DNA from: Rhodanobacter sp. UBA5168
GTDB lineage: Bacteria > Pseudomonadota > Gammaproteobacteria > Xanthomonadales > Rhodanobacteraceae
DNA: 19,030 nt
Direction of reading: 5' to 3'
NCBI GenBank assembly: GCA_002413455.1
Contig: DHXA01000204.1
Coordinates: forward strand, 15,713 to 34,742
Made by a program: the position numbers and the translations under genes
Shown: positions 1 to 6,320 of the stretch, piece after piece
Layout: the number at the start of each line of letters is the position of its first letter
Position numbering within the stretch: position 1 is the stretch's first letter
Notes under the pieces: model-generated
The model's database searches: none
Told to the model about the DNA's origin: nothing
What the model saw: the letters and a program-made list of their open reading frames with translations, nothing else

Positions 1-76
1 GCCGGGCACCCCTACCATCGGGGATAGAGCAGGACGCAAGCAGGCACGTTGGCGAAGGCGATATGCTGGTGCTCAT
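1..76 (-). CDS. Possible 5' end of a leftward gene, cut by the window edge
   Basis: An ATG on the minus strand at 76 opens a frame of 25 codons that runs without a stop off the left edge. A good Shine-Dalgarno (GGGAG, minus strand of 83-87) lies 6 bases before it, and the spot would suit a gene divergent from the acetyltransferase. Against it, the first codons include rare ones (ATA, AGG), and 25 open codons are easily found by chance in GC-rich DNA. The fragment resembles no family I know. I include it only because the ribosome-binding site is well placed. Confidence 0.2.
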   Translation of the reverse strand, partial: MSTSISPSPTCLLASCSIPDGRGAR

Positions 77-99
77 TCCGGGCTCCCAAAAAAAACGCC

Positions 100-549
100 A
101 TGTCCTTTCAGATCCGGCAAGCCACCGTTCTCGACCTCGACACCCTGGCGCCGTTGTTCGACGGTTATCGTCAGTTCTATGGTCAGTCAGCCGATGTGGC
201 CCGGGCGCACGATTTTCTGGCCGATCGCATCCGCCAGCATGAGTCGCTGATCCTGCTGGCGCGTGACGAGGATGGCGAGGGAGTGGGTTTCACCCAGCTG
301 TATCCCCTGTTTTCCTCGGTGCGCACCGTGCGCACCTGGCTGCTCAACGACTTGTTTGTCGCCGTCTCGGCACGTCGGCAGGGCGTGGCGGCGGCGCTGC
401 TGGGCGCGGCCACGGAGCATGCGCGAGCTCTGGGTGCAGCCAGCCTGTCGCTGTCGACGGCGCTGGACAATGCACCGGCGCAGGCGTTGTACGAATCGCT
501 GGGCTGGCAGCGCGACTGGCAGTTCTGCGAGTACAGCCTCACCCTGTGA
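100..549 (+). CDS. GNAT family N-acetyltransferase
   Basis: A 149-residue protein with the GNAT fold, expected to transfer an acetyl group from acetyl-CoA to a small amine or a protein amine in the cytoplasm. The acetyl-CoA pyrophosphate-binding motif is visible as RRQGVAAALL in the middle, after the strand LLNDLFVA. The C-terminal part has the usual N-x-x-A-x-x-L-Y-E-x-L-G-W motif (NAPAQALYESLGW). The ATG at 100 gives the standard family start (MSFQIRQAT, first beta strand). An in-frame TTG at 49 would add 17 residues with no family resemblance. No clear Shine-Dalgarno precedes 100; instead there is a run of eight A at 88-95, which may leave the site unstructured. maf follows after 38 bases, so the two may be co-transcribed. 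The substrate cannot be read from the sequence. Confidence 0.88.
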   Translation: MSFQIRQATVLDLDTLAPLFDGYRQFYGQSADVARAHDFLADRIRQHESLILLARDEDGEGVGFTQLYPLFSSVRTVRTWLLNDLFVAVSARRQGVAAALLGAATEHARALGAASLSLSTALDNAPAQALYESLGWQRDWQFCEYSLTL

Positions 550-587
550 GCCGCTACTCTGGCGGCCCCTCGTCAACCGGACACCCC

Positions 588-1160
588 ATGCTTCACCTCG
601 CTTCGCAGTCGCCGCGTCGCCGCCAGTTGCTGGAGCAGATCGGCGTGGCGTTCGCCGTGCTCGATGTCGAGGTGGCCGAGCAGCGCATCGCGGATGAACC
701 GCCACAGGACTACGTGAGCCGTGTGGCGCGCGACAAGGCGCGCGCCGGATTGGCCAGATTGGGCCACGCAGAGGATGTCGCGGTACTGGGCGCCGACACG
801 GAGGTGGTGCTGGACGATGAAGTGTTCGGCAAGCCGCAGGATGCCGATGCGGCGGCGGCCATGCTGCGTCGGCTGTCGGGGCGCACGCATGCGGTGGTCT
901 CGGTGGTCTGGCTGGTCGGCGCCGCGCGGGAACGGTGTGAGGTGAGCGTGTCGCAGGTGCGCTTTGCCGTGCTGGACGAGCCCACCATCGCCGCCTATGT
1001 CGCCACCGGTGAGCCTTTCGGCAAGGCGGGTGCGTATGCGATCCAGGGCCGCGGCGCGATGCTGGTCGAGCACCTTCAGGGCAGCTATTCCGGGGTGATG
1101 GGCTTGCCGGTGTTCGAGACGGCGCACCTGTTGCGCGATTTCGGCATCACGCCGGGATGA
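588..1160 (+). CDS. maf: Maf nucleoside triphosphate pyrophosphatase (YhdE type, dTTP/UTP)
   Basis: A 190-residue Maf protein. The family hydrolyses non-canonical or surplus nucleoside triphosphates to the monophosphate plus pyrophosphate, a house-cleaning role once described as septum inhibition. The N-terminus LASQSPRRRQLLEQIG is the Maf signature with the S-x-S-P-R-R loop. Further marks are GADTEVV (acidic metal-binding part), FGKP, and GKAGAYAIQGRG followed by GSYSGVMGLP. The K-A-G-A-Y-x-I-Q-G version is that of YhdE (dTTP/UTP) rather than YceF (m7GTP). The ATG at 588 is chosen because the family begins exactly there; an in-frame ATG at 546 adds 14 unrelated residues and overlaps the previous gene. 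It ends 6 bases before the tail of the convergent CPBP gene. Confidence 0.95.
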   Translation: MLHLASQSPRRRQLLEQIGVAFAVLDVEVAEQRIADEPPQDYVSRVARDKARAGLARLGHAEDVAVLGADTEVVLDDEVFGKPQDADAAAAMLRRLSGRTHAVVSVVWLVGAARERCEVSVSQVRFAVLDEPTIAAYVATGEPFGKAGAYAIQGRGAMLVEHLQGSYSGVMGLPVFETAHLLRDFGITPG

Positions 1161-1166
1161 AGACAT

Positions 1167-1997
1167 TCAACCCGGCAGATTGAGCGCCACAAACCAGCCC
1201 GCCACGCCCAGCAGGTTGTTGAGGCCGTGGGCGAGCACGGCAGGCCAGATCGAACCCGAACGCAGCCGCAACCAGGCCAGCAACAGCGCCAACAAGACCA
1301 GGTCCGGCAGCGCGTACCACTGGAAATCCAGGCCGGGCAGATGGATCAGCGCAAACGCCAGCGAGCTGATCGCCACGCTCCAGCCGACATGCCAGCGTTG
1401 CAGCAGTGCCGACAACAGCACGCCGCGGAACAGCAATTCCTCCACCAGCGGGCCCACGCTCACCACGACGAGCACCAGCGGAATGCGCAGCGCCAGTGGC
1501 GTGCTGCTACCCAGTAGCTGGATGTCCTGTGTCACCGCATGACCGTGTGCCAGCAACCCGGTCAACCACGCGCCCAGCCACGGCGCCACCAATCCCACGG
1601 CAACGGCCAGCCCGAAGAACAGCCGGCGCCGCGGCCGCGCGACGCCGAAGCCTGGGGGCTTTGCCTGCGACCACCATTGCGGCCATTTCCGGTGTACCAG
1701 CAGCAGCGTCAGTGGTGCCGCGATACCGAGCGACAGCGTGACCAGCAACGCCTGCATGGCAGGCTGGTCCATCGCGGCGGGCATGGCATGGCCAAGGCCT
1801 TGCCAGCGATGCCGGAAATTCGCCGTCAGGCTGATCACCAGTGCCGCCAGGGTACTGGCTGCCATCTGCAGCACAAAATAGGTGGCGATCAATCCCGCCG
1901 CACTCCACAGGCCGGGAGCGCGTCCCGGTGCAGGCGGCGAGAAAGGAGGTGGTACCGGAAGCGGCGGGGTGGTGGCTTGGGTAGGAAAGGCTTCCAT
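1167..1997 (-). CDS. CPBP family intramembrane metalloprotease (CAAX/Abi type)
   Basis: About 276 residues with several membrane spans. The C-terminal half holds the CPBP (Rce1-like) motifs: EELLFRG (E186, E187, R191), then FALIHLPG with its histidine, then HGLNN with histidine and asparagine. In this family these build a membrane-embedded glutamate/histidine active site. Bacterial members mature or destroy small membrane-associated peptides; the substrate here is unknown. The N-terminus is proline-rich up to about residue 30, before the first membrane span. I chose the ATG at 1997. The frame stays open to 2111, but the extra 38 residues are hydrophilic and unlike the family, and no start has a convincing ribosome-binding site. 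It is convergent with maf and divergent from the methyltransferase. Confidence 0.88.
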   Translation of the reverse strand: MEAFPTQATTPPLPVPPPFSPPAPGRAPGLWSAAGLIATYFVLQMAASTLAALVISLTANFRHRWQGLGHAMPAAMDQPAMQALLVTLSLGIAAPLTLLLVHRKWPQWWSQAKPPGFGVARPRRRLFFGLAVAVGLVAPWLGAWLTGLLAHGHAVTQDIQLLGSSTPLALRIPLVLVVVSVGPLVEELLFRGVLLSALLQRWHVGWSVAISSLAFALIHLPGLDFQWYALPDLVLLALLLAWLRLRSGSIWPAVLAHGLNNLLGVAGWFVALNLPG

Positions 1998-2083
1998 GGG
2001 GGAACTATGCCTGACAAGCTGCCTGCGGACGGCGGCAACGAACGCCGCGATGAGTTCAAGGTGGTTATGCCGGCGGTCGCTGC

Positions 2084-2111
2084 TTGCAGCGGCGGACCAT
2101 GCCGGTAACAT
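2084..2111 (+). promoter_or_regulatory. Possible sigma-70 promoter for the methyltransferase
   Basis: TTGCAG at 2084-2089 and TAACAT at 2106-2111 are separated by 16 bases and lie about 30 bases before the ATG at 2142. Both hexamers match consensus only partly. The -35 overlaps a small perfect inverted repeat (CGCTGC-TT-GCAGCG, 2078-2091). This is pattern matching alone. Confidence 0.3.
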
Positions 2112-2141
2112 CGCCCACGCAGACGATCACGGGGAAGTTCG

Positions 2142-2918
2142 ATGTCGACGGATTTTGGCCGTACAGCCAGCGATTATGCGCGTCACCGGGCAGGGTTTCC
2201 CGACGCCTTTTTTGAGCATGTGTTCGCCGATGGCAGTGTGCAGAAAGGCGATGTCGCGCTTGACCTGGGTACCGGCACCGGTACGGTCGCGCGTGGTCTG
2301 GCGCTACGCGGCTGCGAAGTCACCGGCCTGGACCATTCCGCGCCGTTGCTGGCGCAGGCCGCCGAAATGGATCGCGCGGCCGGTGTGCAGGTAAAGCAGG
2401 TGCGCGCACGGGTCGAGAATGCGGACTTTGCGCCGGCGTCATTCGATGTGATCACCGCCGGCCAGTGCTGGCACTGGTTCGACCGCCCGCGCACGGCAGC
2501 CCTGGTGCGTCGCTGGTTGCGGCCGGGCGGACGCCTGCTGATCGCGCATTTCGACTGGCTGCCGCTGGCCGGCAACATGGTGCAAGACACCGAGCGTCTG
2601 ATTCTCAACTACAACCCCGGCTGGACCCTGCACAGCGGCAGCGGGCTGTACCCGGCATGGCTGAAAGATGTGGCCGAAGCCGGTTTCGTCGACCTGCGTA
2701 CCTGGTCGTTCGATCTGGATGTGCCGTACAGCCACGCCGACTGGCGTGGCCGTATCCGTGCCAGTGCCGGCGTCGGCGCCACGCTGGATGCTGCAAAAGT
2801 GCAGCGCTTCGATGCCGAGCTGGCCACGATGCTGGCGGCCCATCACGCCGAAGAGCCTATGGCGGTGCCGCATCGCGTGTGGGCCTTGAGTGCGGTCGCG
2901 CCTGTTCTGCCGGGCTGA
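2142..2918 (+). CDS. Class I SAM-dependent methyltransferase
   Basis: A 258-residue Rossmann-fold methyltransferase of the Methyltransf_11 type. Motif I is LDLGTGTGTVA (D41 to G47), binding S-adenosylmethionine. The acidic end of strand 2 (VTGLDHS) contacts the ribose. The stretch AGQCWHWFD is typical of a subgroup related to small-molecule methyltransferases, and RWLRPGGRLLIAHFDW follows as the usual post-III region. A GGGGA ribosome-binding site lies shortly before the ATG. It is cytoplasmic with no membrane segment. The substrate is not evident, and neither neighbour (CPBP protease divergent, MAPEG protein convergent) suggests a pathway. Confidence 0.9.
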   Translation: MSTDFGRTASDYARHRAGFPDAFFEHVFADGSVQKGDVALDLGTGTGTVARGLALRGCEVTGLDHSAPLLAQAAEMDRAAGVQVKQVRARVENADFAPASFDVITAGQCWHWFDRPRTAALVRRWLRPGGRLLIAHFDWLPLAGNMVQDTERLILNYNPGWTLHSGSGLYPAWLKDVAEAGFVDLRTWSFDLDVPYSHADWRGRIRASAGVGATLDAAKVQRFDAELATMLAAHHAEEPMAVPHRVWALSAVAPVLPG

Positions 2919-2939
2919 GCGTGCGGGGCACGCCGCGTT

Positions 2940-3332
2940 TCAGCCGATCAGGATGGCGCGACCTACACCGACCACCGCCATCACCAATACCGCTGCCCAG
3001 GCGATCATGCCGAGCGTGAAGCCTGGGCCACGCTTGCCGGCTTCGGCAAGATAGGCCACCGCGTACCAGACCCGTCCGACGATCCATACCAGCCCGGCTA
3101 GGCCGGCCCATCCGGTGAAGCCGTAGTTCGCGGCCAGCCACATCAGTGGCAGGAACATCACGGTCTGCTCCAGCGTGTTCATCTGCACCCGATAAGCGCG
3201 TTCGAACGCCGGATCGCCCGTGGTCGCCGGTGCCTTCACGCCGTACTTGCCGCGGGCATGGCCGACGGCCCACATGGTGCCGAACAGCAACAGCACGGTG
3301 AGCAGGGTAACCAGGGCGGGCAGATGGGTCAT
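2940..3332 (-). CDS. MAPEG family membrane protein
   Basis: A 130-residue protein with four hydrophobic segments, the size and topology of MAPEG proteins (relatives of microsomal glutathione S-transferase and leukotriene C4 synthase). The family mark is the R-x-x-R-x-x-x-N-x-x-E segment, seen here as ERAYRVQMNTLEQ between the first and second spans. Eukaryotic members conjugate glutathione to lipophilic compounds in the membrane; for bacterial members the activity is mostly unproven. The histidine often found before N is Q here. The start has a good AGGAA ribosome-binding site 7 bases upstream. It is divergent from ypfJ. Confidence 0.88.
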   Translation of the reverse strand: MTHLPALVTLLTVLLLFGTMWAVGHARGKYGVKAPATTGDPAFERAYRVQMNTLEQTVMFLPLMWLAANYGFTGWAGLAGLVWIVGRVWYAVAYLAEAGKRGPGFTLGMIAWAAVLVMAVVGVGRAILIG

Positions 3333-3378
3333 GCGGCGTTCCTCACGAAGGGTGGCCTACTTTAGCCGCAGCGCCGCC

Positions 3379-3408
3379 TTGGCGCTGGCGCGATCGGCGC
3401 GCTATCGT
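3379..3408 (+). promoter_or_regulatory. Possible sigma-70 promoter for ypfJ
   Basis: TTGGCG at 3379-3384 and TATCGT at 3403-3408 with an 18-base spacer lie 45 bases before the ypfJ ATG. Both hexamers are four-of-six matches, so this is only plausible. Confidence 0.35.
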
Positions 3409-3452
3409 CGTCCGGCGGCGTCCGGACGCGAGCATCAATCAGTGAGGAACTT

Positions 3453-4310
3453 ATGGATTGGCAGAAAGGCGGCAGCAGCAACAACATCGAGGTCGGCAGC
3501 GGTGGTGGCGGTCGGGGCTTTGGCGGTGGCGGCGGACGCATGGGGATCGGCGGCCTGATCGTGCTGGCCATCCTCGGCTGGGTGTTCTTCAAGAACCCGA
3601 TGGCCTTGCTCGATCAGGGTGGACAGTCGTCGGCGCCCACGGAAAACAGCACGCCGACGCAGGTGGATCCGCAGCAGAAAGCGTTCGTCAGCGCGATCCT
3701 GCATTCGACCGAGCAGACCTGGGGCGCGATCTTTCAGGCCAAAGGCGCGACCTACATCGAGCCCAAGCTGCACCTGTTCAGCGGCGGCGTGAACACGGCC
3801 TGCGGGGGCGCCACCACGGCGGTGGGGCCGTTCTATTGCCCGGGCGACCAGAAGGTCTACCTGGACGTGGCGTTCTTCCAGCAGCTGCAGGACGAGCTGC
3901 AGTCCTCGGGCGATTTCGCGCGCGCCTATGTGATTGCGCACGAGGTCGGTCATCACGTGCAGAAGCTCACCGGCGTGTTCGACAAGGTCGACGCGGCACG
4001 CCGCCGCGGTGCGCCGATGGATGGCGCCGATGGCCTGTCGGTGCGGCAGGAACTGCAGGCCGACTGCTATGCCGGCGTGTGGGCCAACCACAGCCAGCAG
4101 GAGCTCAACTGGCTGCAGCCCGGCGACATCGAGTCGGCACTCAACGCCGCCAGCCACATCGGCGACGACACCTTGCAGCAGCAGGCGCAAGGTCGGGTAC
4201 GCCCCGACACGTTCACGCATGGCACCTCGGCGCAGCGGGTGAAATGGTTCAAGACCGGCTTCAGCGGCGGCGACATGGACCAGTGCAATACGTTTGCCGG
4301 CGAACCCTGA
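3453..4310 (+). CDS. ypfJ: Neutral zinc metallopeptidase, YpfJ family
   Basis: A 285-residue protein of the YpfJ/Zn_peptidase family (PF04228). It opens with MDWQKGG, a glycine-rich stretch to about residue 29, then one membrane span (residues 30-46). The catalytic domain is therefore probably in the periplasm, anchored by its N-terminus. The zinc site is HEVGHH (H163, E164, H167), with E200 in RQELQADCYAG a likely third ligand. Cysteines in NTACGGA, FYCPGD, ADCYAG and DQCNTF are conserved in the family and could form disulfides. The AGGAA ribosome-binding site 5 bases before the ATG supports this start. The physiological substrate of the family is unknown as far as I know. The gene has a hairpin directly after it. 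Confidence 0.95.
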   Translation: MDWQKGGSSNNIEVGSGGGGRGFGGGGGRMGIGGLIVLAILGWVFFKNPMALLDQGGQSSAPTENSTPTQVDPQQKAFVSAILHSTEQTWGAIFQAKGATYIEPKLHLFSGGVNTACGGATTAVGPFYCPGDQKVYLDVAFFQQLQDELQSSGDFARAYVIAHEVGHHVQKLTGVFDKVDAARRRGAPMDGADGLSVRQELQADCYAGVWANHSQQELNWLQPGDIESALNAASHIGDDTLQQQAQGRVRPDTFTHGTSAQRVKWFKTGFSGGDMDQCNTFAGEP

Positions 4311-4331
4311 ACGAGGTTTTCTCCGTTTGTC

Positions 4332-4363
4332 GTGAAAGGCCCGCCGCACGGCAGGGCTTTCAC
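4332..4363 (+). terminator. Stem-loop after ypfJ, terminator-like
   Basis: GTGAAAG(G)CCC at 4332-4342 pairs with GGGCTTTCAC at 4354-4363 with a single bulged G. An inner GCCG/CGGC stem closes a two-base loop. The hairpin lies 21 bases after the ypfJ stop. The tail (GTTCTAG) is poor in T, so intrinsic termination may be weak; it could instead protect the 3' end of the mRNA. Confidence 0.55.
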
Positions 4364-4367
4364 GTTC

Positions 4368-4373
4368 TAGAAT
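4368..4373 (+). promoter_or_regulatory. Candidate -10 element for the YkgJ-type gene
   Basis: TAGAAT lies 40 bases before the ATG at 4414 and just after the ypfJ hairpin. No recognisable -35 is seen at 16-18 bases. The same hexamer occurs before slyD and before csdA in this window, which makes a common sigma-70 -10 plausible. Confidence 0.35.
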
Positions 4374-4413
4374 CCTCGGGCTGCGCGCCTTGGGGTGCGC
4401 CTGAGTCGATTCG

Positions 4414-4797
4414 ATGCAACATCCCTGTCTTCGCTGCGGTGTCTGCTGCAAGTTTTTTCGCGTGTCCTTTCACTGGTCGGAGGCCGAGGCCTCGCTGGGC
4501 GGATGCGTACCGCCGGAACTGACCGAAAAGCTCGACCCCCATCGGCTGGCGATGCGCGGCACCAATGCCGCGCAGCCACGCTGCGTGGCATTGCAGGGCA
4601 CGGTGGGCGAGGCCGCGCACTGCGGTATCTACCCGCGACGCCCTTCGGTATGCCGCGAGGTCCCACCGTCGTGGGAGTTCGGTGCAAGCAGCCCACAATG
4701 CGACAAGGCGCGGCTCGCACATGGCCTGCCGCTGCTGACACCTGCCGACTGGCTCGAGCCGTTCGATCCTGCCGGACCGCTGCCGCAGATTGCCTGA
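4414..4797 (+). CDS. YkgJ family cysteine-cluster protein
   Basis: A 127-residue protein of the YkgJ (UPF0153, CxxCxxCC) family, presumed to bind a metal ion or an iron-sulfur cluster. The N-terminal signature is C5-L-R-C8-G-V-C11-C12. Later cysteines follow in GGCVPP, PRCVAL, AHCGIYPRRPSVC and PQCDKA; the C-G-I-Y-x-x-R-P-x-x-C-R piece is the second family hallmark. It has no signal peptide and is probably cytoplasmic. The function of the family is not established. The ribosome-binding site is weak. The left neighbour ypfJ is separated by a hairpin, and the right neighbour is convergent. Confidence 0.9.
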   Translation: MQHPCLRCGVCCKFFRVSFHWSEAEASLGGCVPPELTEKLDPHRLAMRGTNAAQPRCVALQGTVGEAAHCGIYPRRPSVCREVPPSWEFGASSPQCDKARLAHGLPLLTPADWLEPFDPAGPLPQIA

Positions 4798-4818
4798 CTG
4801 CCATGGCAATGAGTGCGC

Positions 4819-5598
4819 CTAGGGTGGTGTGCCGGCATCGTTCCGGAAAGCCAGCACGAACTGCTTCAGATCGGCGGCGCTGACGTCGGAGATGGCAATG
4901 TAGCGCATGCCTTCGGCTGTCCAGCGGATGACGGTGTAACCGTGACGCTGTACTTCGGGTTGCGCCGTCGCCAACGAATCTGTCGGCCACTGGTAGAGGT
5001 TGATCACGTGCAGGTGCCGCTTGTAGATCAAGGCGGCGACGCTGCGACCGTCGATCGCATCGAGACGGCCACCGATCAACGGAAATCCTTCACTGGCCAG
5101 ATCTTTCACCCGCGGCGAGAAATCGAGCTTGCCCTCGAACCATGGTTTTACCGTGTGCTGGTCAGTCGACACCACGTCCATCAGATGTCGTGCCTGCAGC
5201 GAGCGGACGTGACTGGAGACGGCCTCGGCCACGACCGAATTGCTTTCCGCGCCGCGCTGCCGCAACGCGGTGATCCAGGCTGGGCTGGTGAGCAGCAGTG
5301 CGCCGGCAAAACCAGCGGCCATCGCGTAGGCGAGCGGCGCGCGCCGGGGCCGGAAGGGTGTGGGCAGGGCGCTGCCCGCCACGGTTTGCGTGGGACTCCA
5401 GCGTTCACGCAATGCGTCCGGCGCGCGATGATACAGCCCGGGTTGAGCCAGCGCCTTGCGCAGCCGGCTGTGGATGCCATAGCTGGCCGCGCACGCGGCG
5501 CAATCCTGCAGGTGCCTGGCCATGGCCGCACTTTGCGCGGCGTCCAGTTCGTCGTCGAGATAGGCGTGCACCAGCAGCTGGGCGTCGTCACACGTCAT
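4819..5598 (-). CDS. Membrane anti-sigma factor with N-terminal zinc finger
   Basis: A 259-residue partner of the upstream ECF sigma factor. The N-terminal zf-HC2 domain shows C3 and H29-x3-C33-x2-C36, the zinc-binding anti-sigma (ZAS) pattern that clamps the sigma factor. One membrane span lies at about residues 88-112, after a basic stretch (RPRR). The remaining 145 residues are periplasmic, with ARHLMDV, VKPWFEGKLDFSP, GFPLIGGRLD and HVINLYQWP, a sensor-like domain I recognise from other proteobacterial transmembrane anti-sigma regulators. Its ATG overlaps the end of the sigma gene by 11 bases, so translation is probably coupled and the two proteins made together. The signal it detects is not known. 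Zinc plus C33/C36 would allow redox sensing, which is inference. Confidence 0.92.
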   Translation of the reverse strand: MTCDDAQLLVHAYLDDELDAAQSAAMARHLQDCAACAASYGIHSRLRKALAQPGLYHRAPDALRERWSPTQTVAGSALPTPFRPRRAPLAYAMAAGFAGALLLTSPAWITALRQRGAESNSVVAEAVSSHVRSLQARHLMDVVSTDQHTVKPWFEGKLDFSPRVKDLASEGFPLIGGRLDAIDGRSVAALIYKRHLHVINLYQWPTDSLATAQPEVQRHGYTVIRWTAEGMRYIAISDVSAADLKQFVLAFRNDAGTPP

Positions 5599-6157
5599 GG
5601 CGGCGTACCTCCTTGGGACGGTGGGTCAGTTCTACTTTCAGGCGTTCGCGCGCACGGGCGAGCCGGGACATGACGGTACCGATCTTCTGTCCGGTGATCG
5701 CGGCGATCTCCTTGTAGGAACACTCTTCCAGCTCGCGCAGCACGAGCACTTCGCGCAGCGGAGACGGCAGGCATTCCAGTGCGAGTTGCAGCGTGCCGAC
5801 ATCCACCGCCAGCAGGGTCAGGGTTTCCGGGGAAGGACCGTCATCGACGAGTGGATGGGCCTCTTCGTCCAGTGACTCGTGCAGGCTGTCTTGTGGAGCT
5901 TTCGTGCGCAGCGTGTAGTAGGTGTTTCGCACGATGGCCAGCAGCCAGACGCGCGCGTCGTTGCCGTGGAAGCTGTCGAAATAGCGCAGCGCCCGCAACA
6001 TCGCTTCCTGCACCACATCCTGCGCATCCGCATGATCGCGCGCGAGCCAGTGCGCGAGGTTGTAGGCCGCGTCGAGGCACGGCAGCACGAGCGTCTCGAA
6101 GCGCGCGCTGCGGACGCTGTCCGGGCTTGACGGAATGGTGTGCAAATCGACGGGCAT
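5588..6157 (-). CDS. ECF-type RNA polymerase sigma factor
   Basis: A 189-residue group 4 sigma factor. The sigma-2 region runs from the AAYNLAHWLARDHADAQDVVQEAM segment (split here across helices 2.1-2.2) through FDSFHGNDARVWLLAIVRN. The sigma-4 region is LPSPLREVLVLRELEECSYK followed by a GQKIGTVMSRLARARERL helix-turn-helix. It directs polymerase to a small set of promoters when its anti-sigma partner lets go. I chose the ATG at 6157: it gives normal family length, while an in-frame start at 6223 would add 22 unrelated residues and run through the promoter. A GAGG lies 11 bases upstream but overlaps the predicted -10. It is followed by its anti-sigma factor (11-base overlap) and faces the metallophosphoesterase/cupredoxin pair. 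The promoter pattern suggests it activates both itself and that pair. Confidence 0.95.
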   Translation of the reverse strand: MPVDLHTIPSSPDSVRSARFETLVLPCLDAAYNLAHWLARDHADAQDVVQEAMLRALRYFDSFHGNDARVWLLAIVRNTYYTLRTKAPQDSLHESLDEEAHPLVDDGPSPETLTLLAVDVGTLQLALECLPSPLREVLVLRELEECSYKEIAAITGQKIGTVMSRLARARERLKVELTHRPKEVRRHDV

Positions 6158-6164
6158 GAAAGGG

Positions 6165-6194
6165 ATTACCTCGGATGACTCGACTTTATTCCCG
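6165..6194 (-). promoter_or_regulatory. Candidate ECF promoter driving the sigma/anti-sigma operon
   Basis: On the minus strand CGGGAATA (6194-6187) is followed after 16 bases by GGTAAT (6170-6165). The rightward gene pair has the same layout: CGGGAATA, 16 bases, GGTATT. A GGAAT-like -35 is common for ECF sigma factors, so autoregulation is likely. The predicted transcription start would fall at or within a base or two of the ATG at 6157. Confidence 0.55.
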
Positions 6195-6213
6195 ACGCGC
6201 AAAAGCGGGAATA
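6187..6213. repeat. Inverted repeat holding both -35 elements
   Basis: TATTCCCG (6187-6194) and CGGGAATA (6206-6213) form a perfect 8-base inverted repeat with an 11-base centre. Each arm doubles as the -35 of one of two divergent promoters. A third, partial copy (ATTCCCG, 6274-6280) lies in the rightward leader. It could also be the operator of a dimeric regulator, but the matched -10 sequences favour the promoter reading. Confidence 0.7.
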
Positions 6214-6235
6214 GGCGATCCATGCGATCGGTATT
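6206..6235 (+). promoter_or_regulatory. Candidate ECF promoter driving the metallophosphoesterase/cupredoxin operon
   Basis: CGGGAATA (6206-6213), then 16 bases, then GGTATT (6230-6235). This has the same spacing and nearly the same -10 as the leftward promoter (GGTAAT). Transcription would begin near 6242, giving a leader of about 80 bases before the ATG at 6321. It is the strongest evidence that this pair belongs to the regulon of the adjacent sigma factor. Confidence 0.55.
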
Positions 6236-6244
6236 GCATGGAGA

Positions 6245-6273
6245 CGGGAGGCCTGGGCAGACGCGGCCTCCCG
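6245..6273 (+). promoter_or_regulatory. First leader hairpin of the metallophosphoesterase mRNA
   Basis: CGGGAGGCC (6245-6253) pairs perfectly with GGCCTCCCG (6265-6273) around an 11-base loop. It would start a few bases from the predicted 5' end of the transcript, a place where stem-loops are known to protect mRNA from RppH/RNase E. There is no T-tract, so it is not an intrinsic terminator. Confidence 0.6.
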
Positions 6274-6280
6274 ATTCCCG

Positions 6281-6300
6281 GAGCGGTCATTCGACCGCTC
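6281..6300 (+). promoter_or_regulatory. Second leader hairpin of the metallophosphoesterase mRNA
   Basis: GAGCGGTC (6281-6288) pairs perfectly with GACCGCTC (6293-6300) around the loop ATTC. The 3' arm end CGCTC (6296-6300) can alternatively pair with GAGCG at 6311-6315, which overlaps the Shine-Dalgarno (GGAG, 6309-6312). A switch between the two pairings is possible but unproven. Confidence 0.55.
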
Positions 6301-6320
6301 GCCCCTGCGGAGCGTTCATC

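Noticed and set aside
187..705. Long minus-strand frames over the GNAT and maf genes.
   Set aside because: They are Arg/Ala-rich shadows antisense to two clear family proteins.
2007..2108. A 33-codon + strand frame with a GGGGA-like ribosome-binding site between the CPBP and methyltransferase genes.
   Set aside because: It overlaps the proposed methyltransferase promoter, is of no known family, and such short frames arise often in GC-rich DNA. No conservation can be judged here.
2919..2933. GCGTG/CACGC stem between the methyltransferase and MAPEG genes as a terminator.
   Set aside because: A five-base stem with a T-poor tail is too weak to call.
6158..6223. N-terminal extension of the sigma factor to 6223.
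   Set aside because: It would translate through both predicted promoter elements and the inverted repeat, and the extra 22 residues lack any sigma-like character.
6245..6300. The two leader hairpins as a transcription terminator or attenuator with a leader peptide.
   Set aside because: Neither stem is followed by a T-tract and no short coding leader with regulatory codons is present; they are listed only as leader structures.
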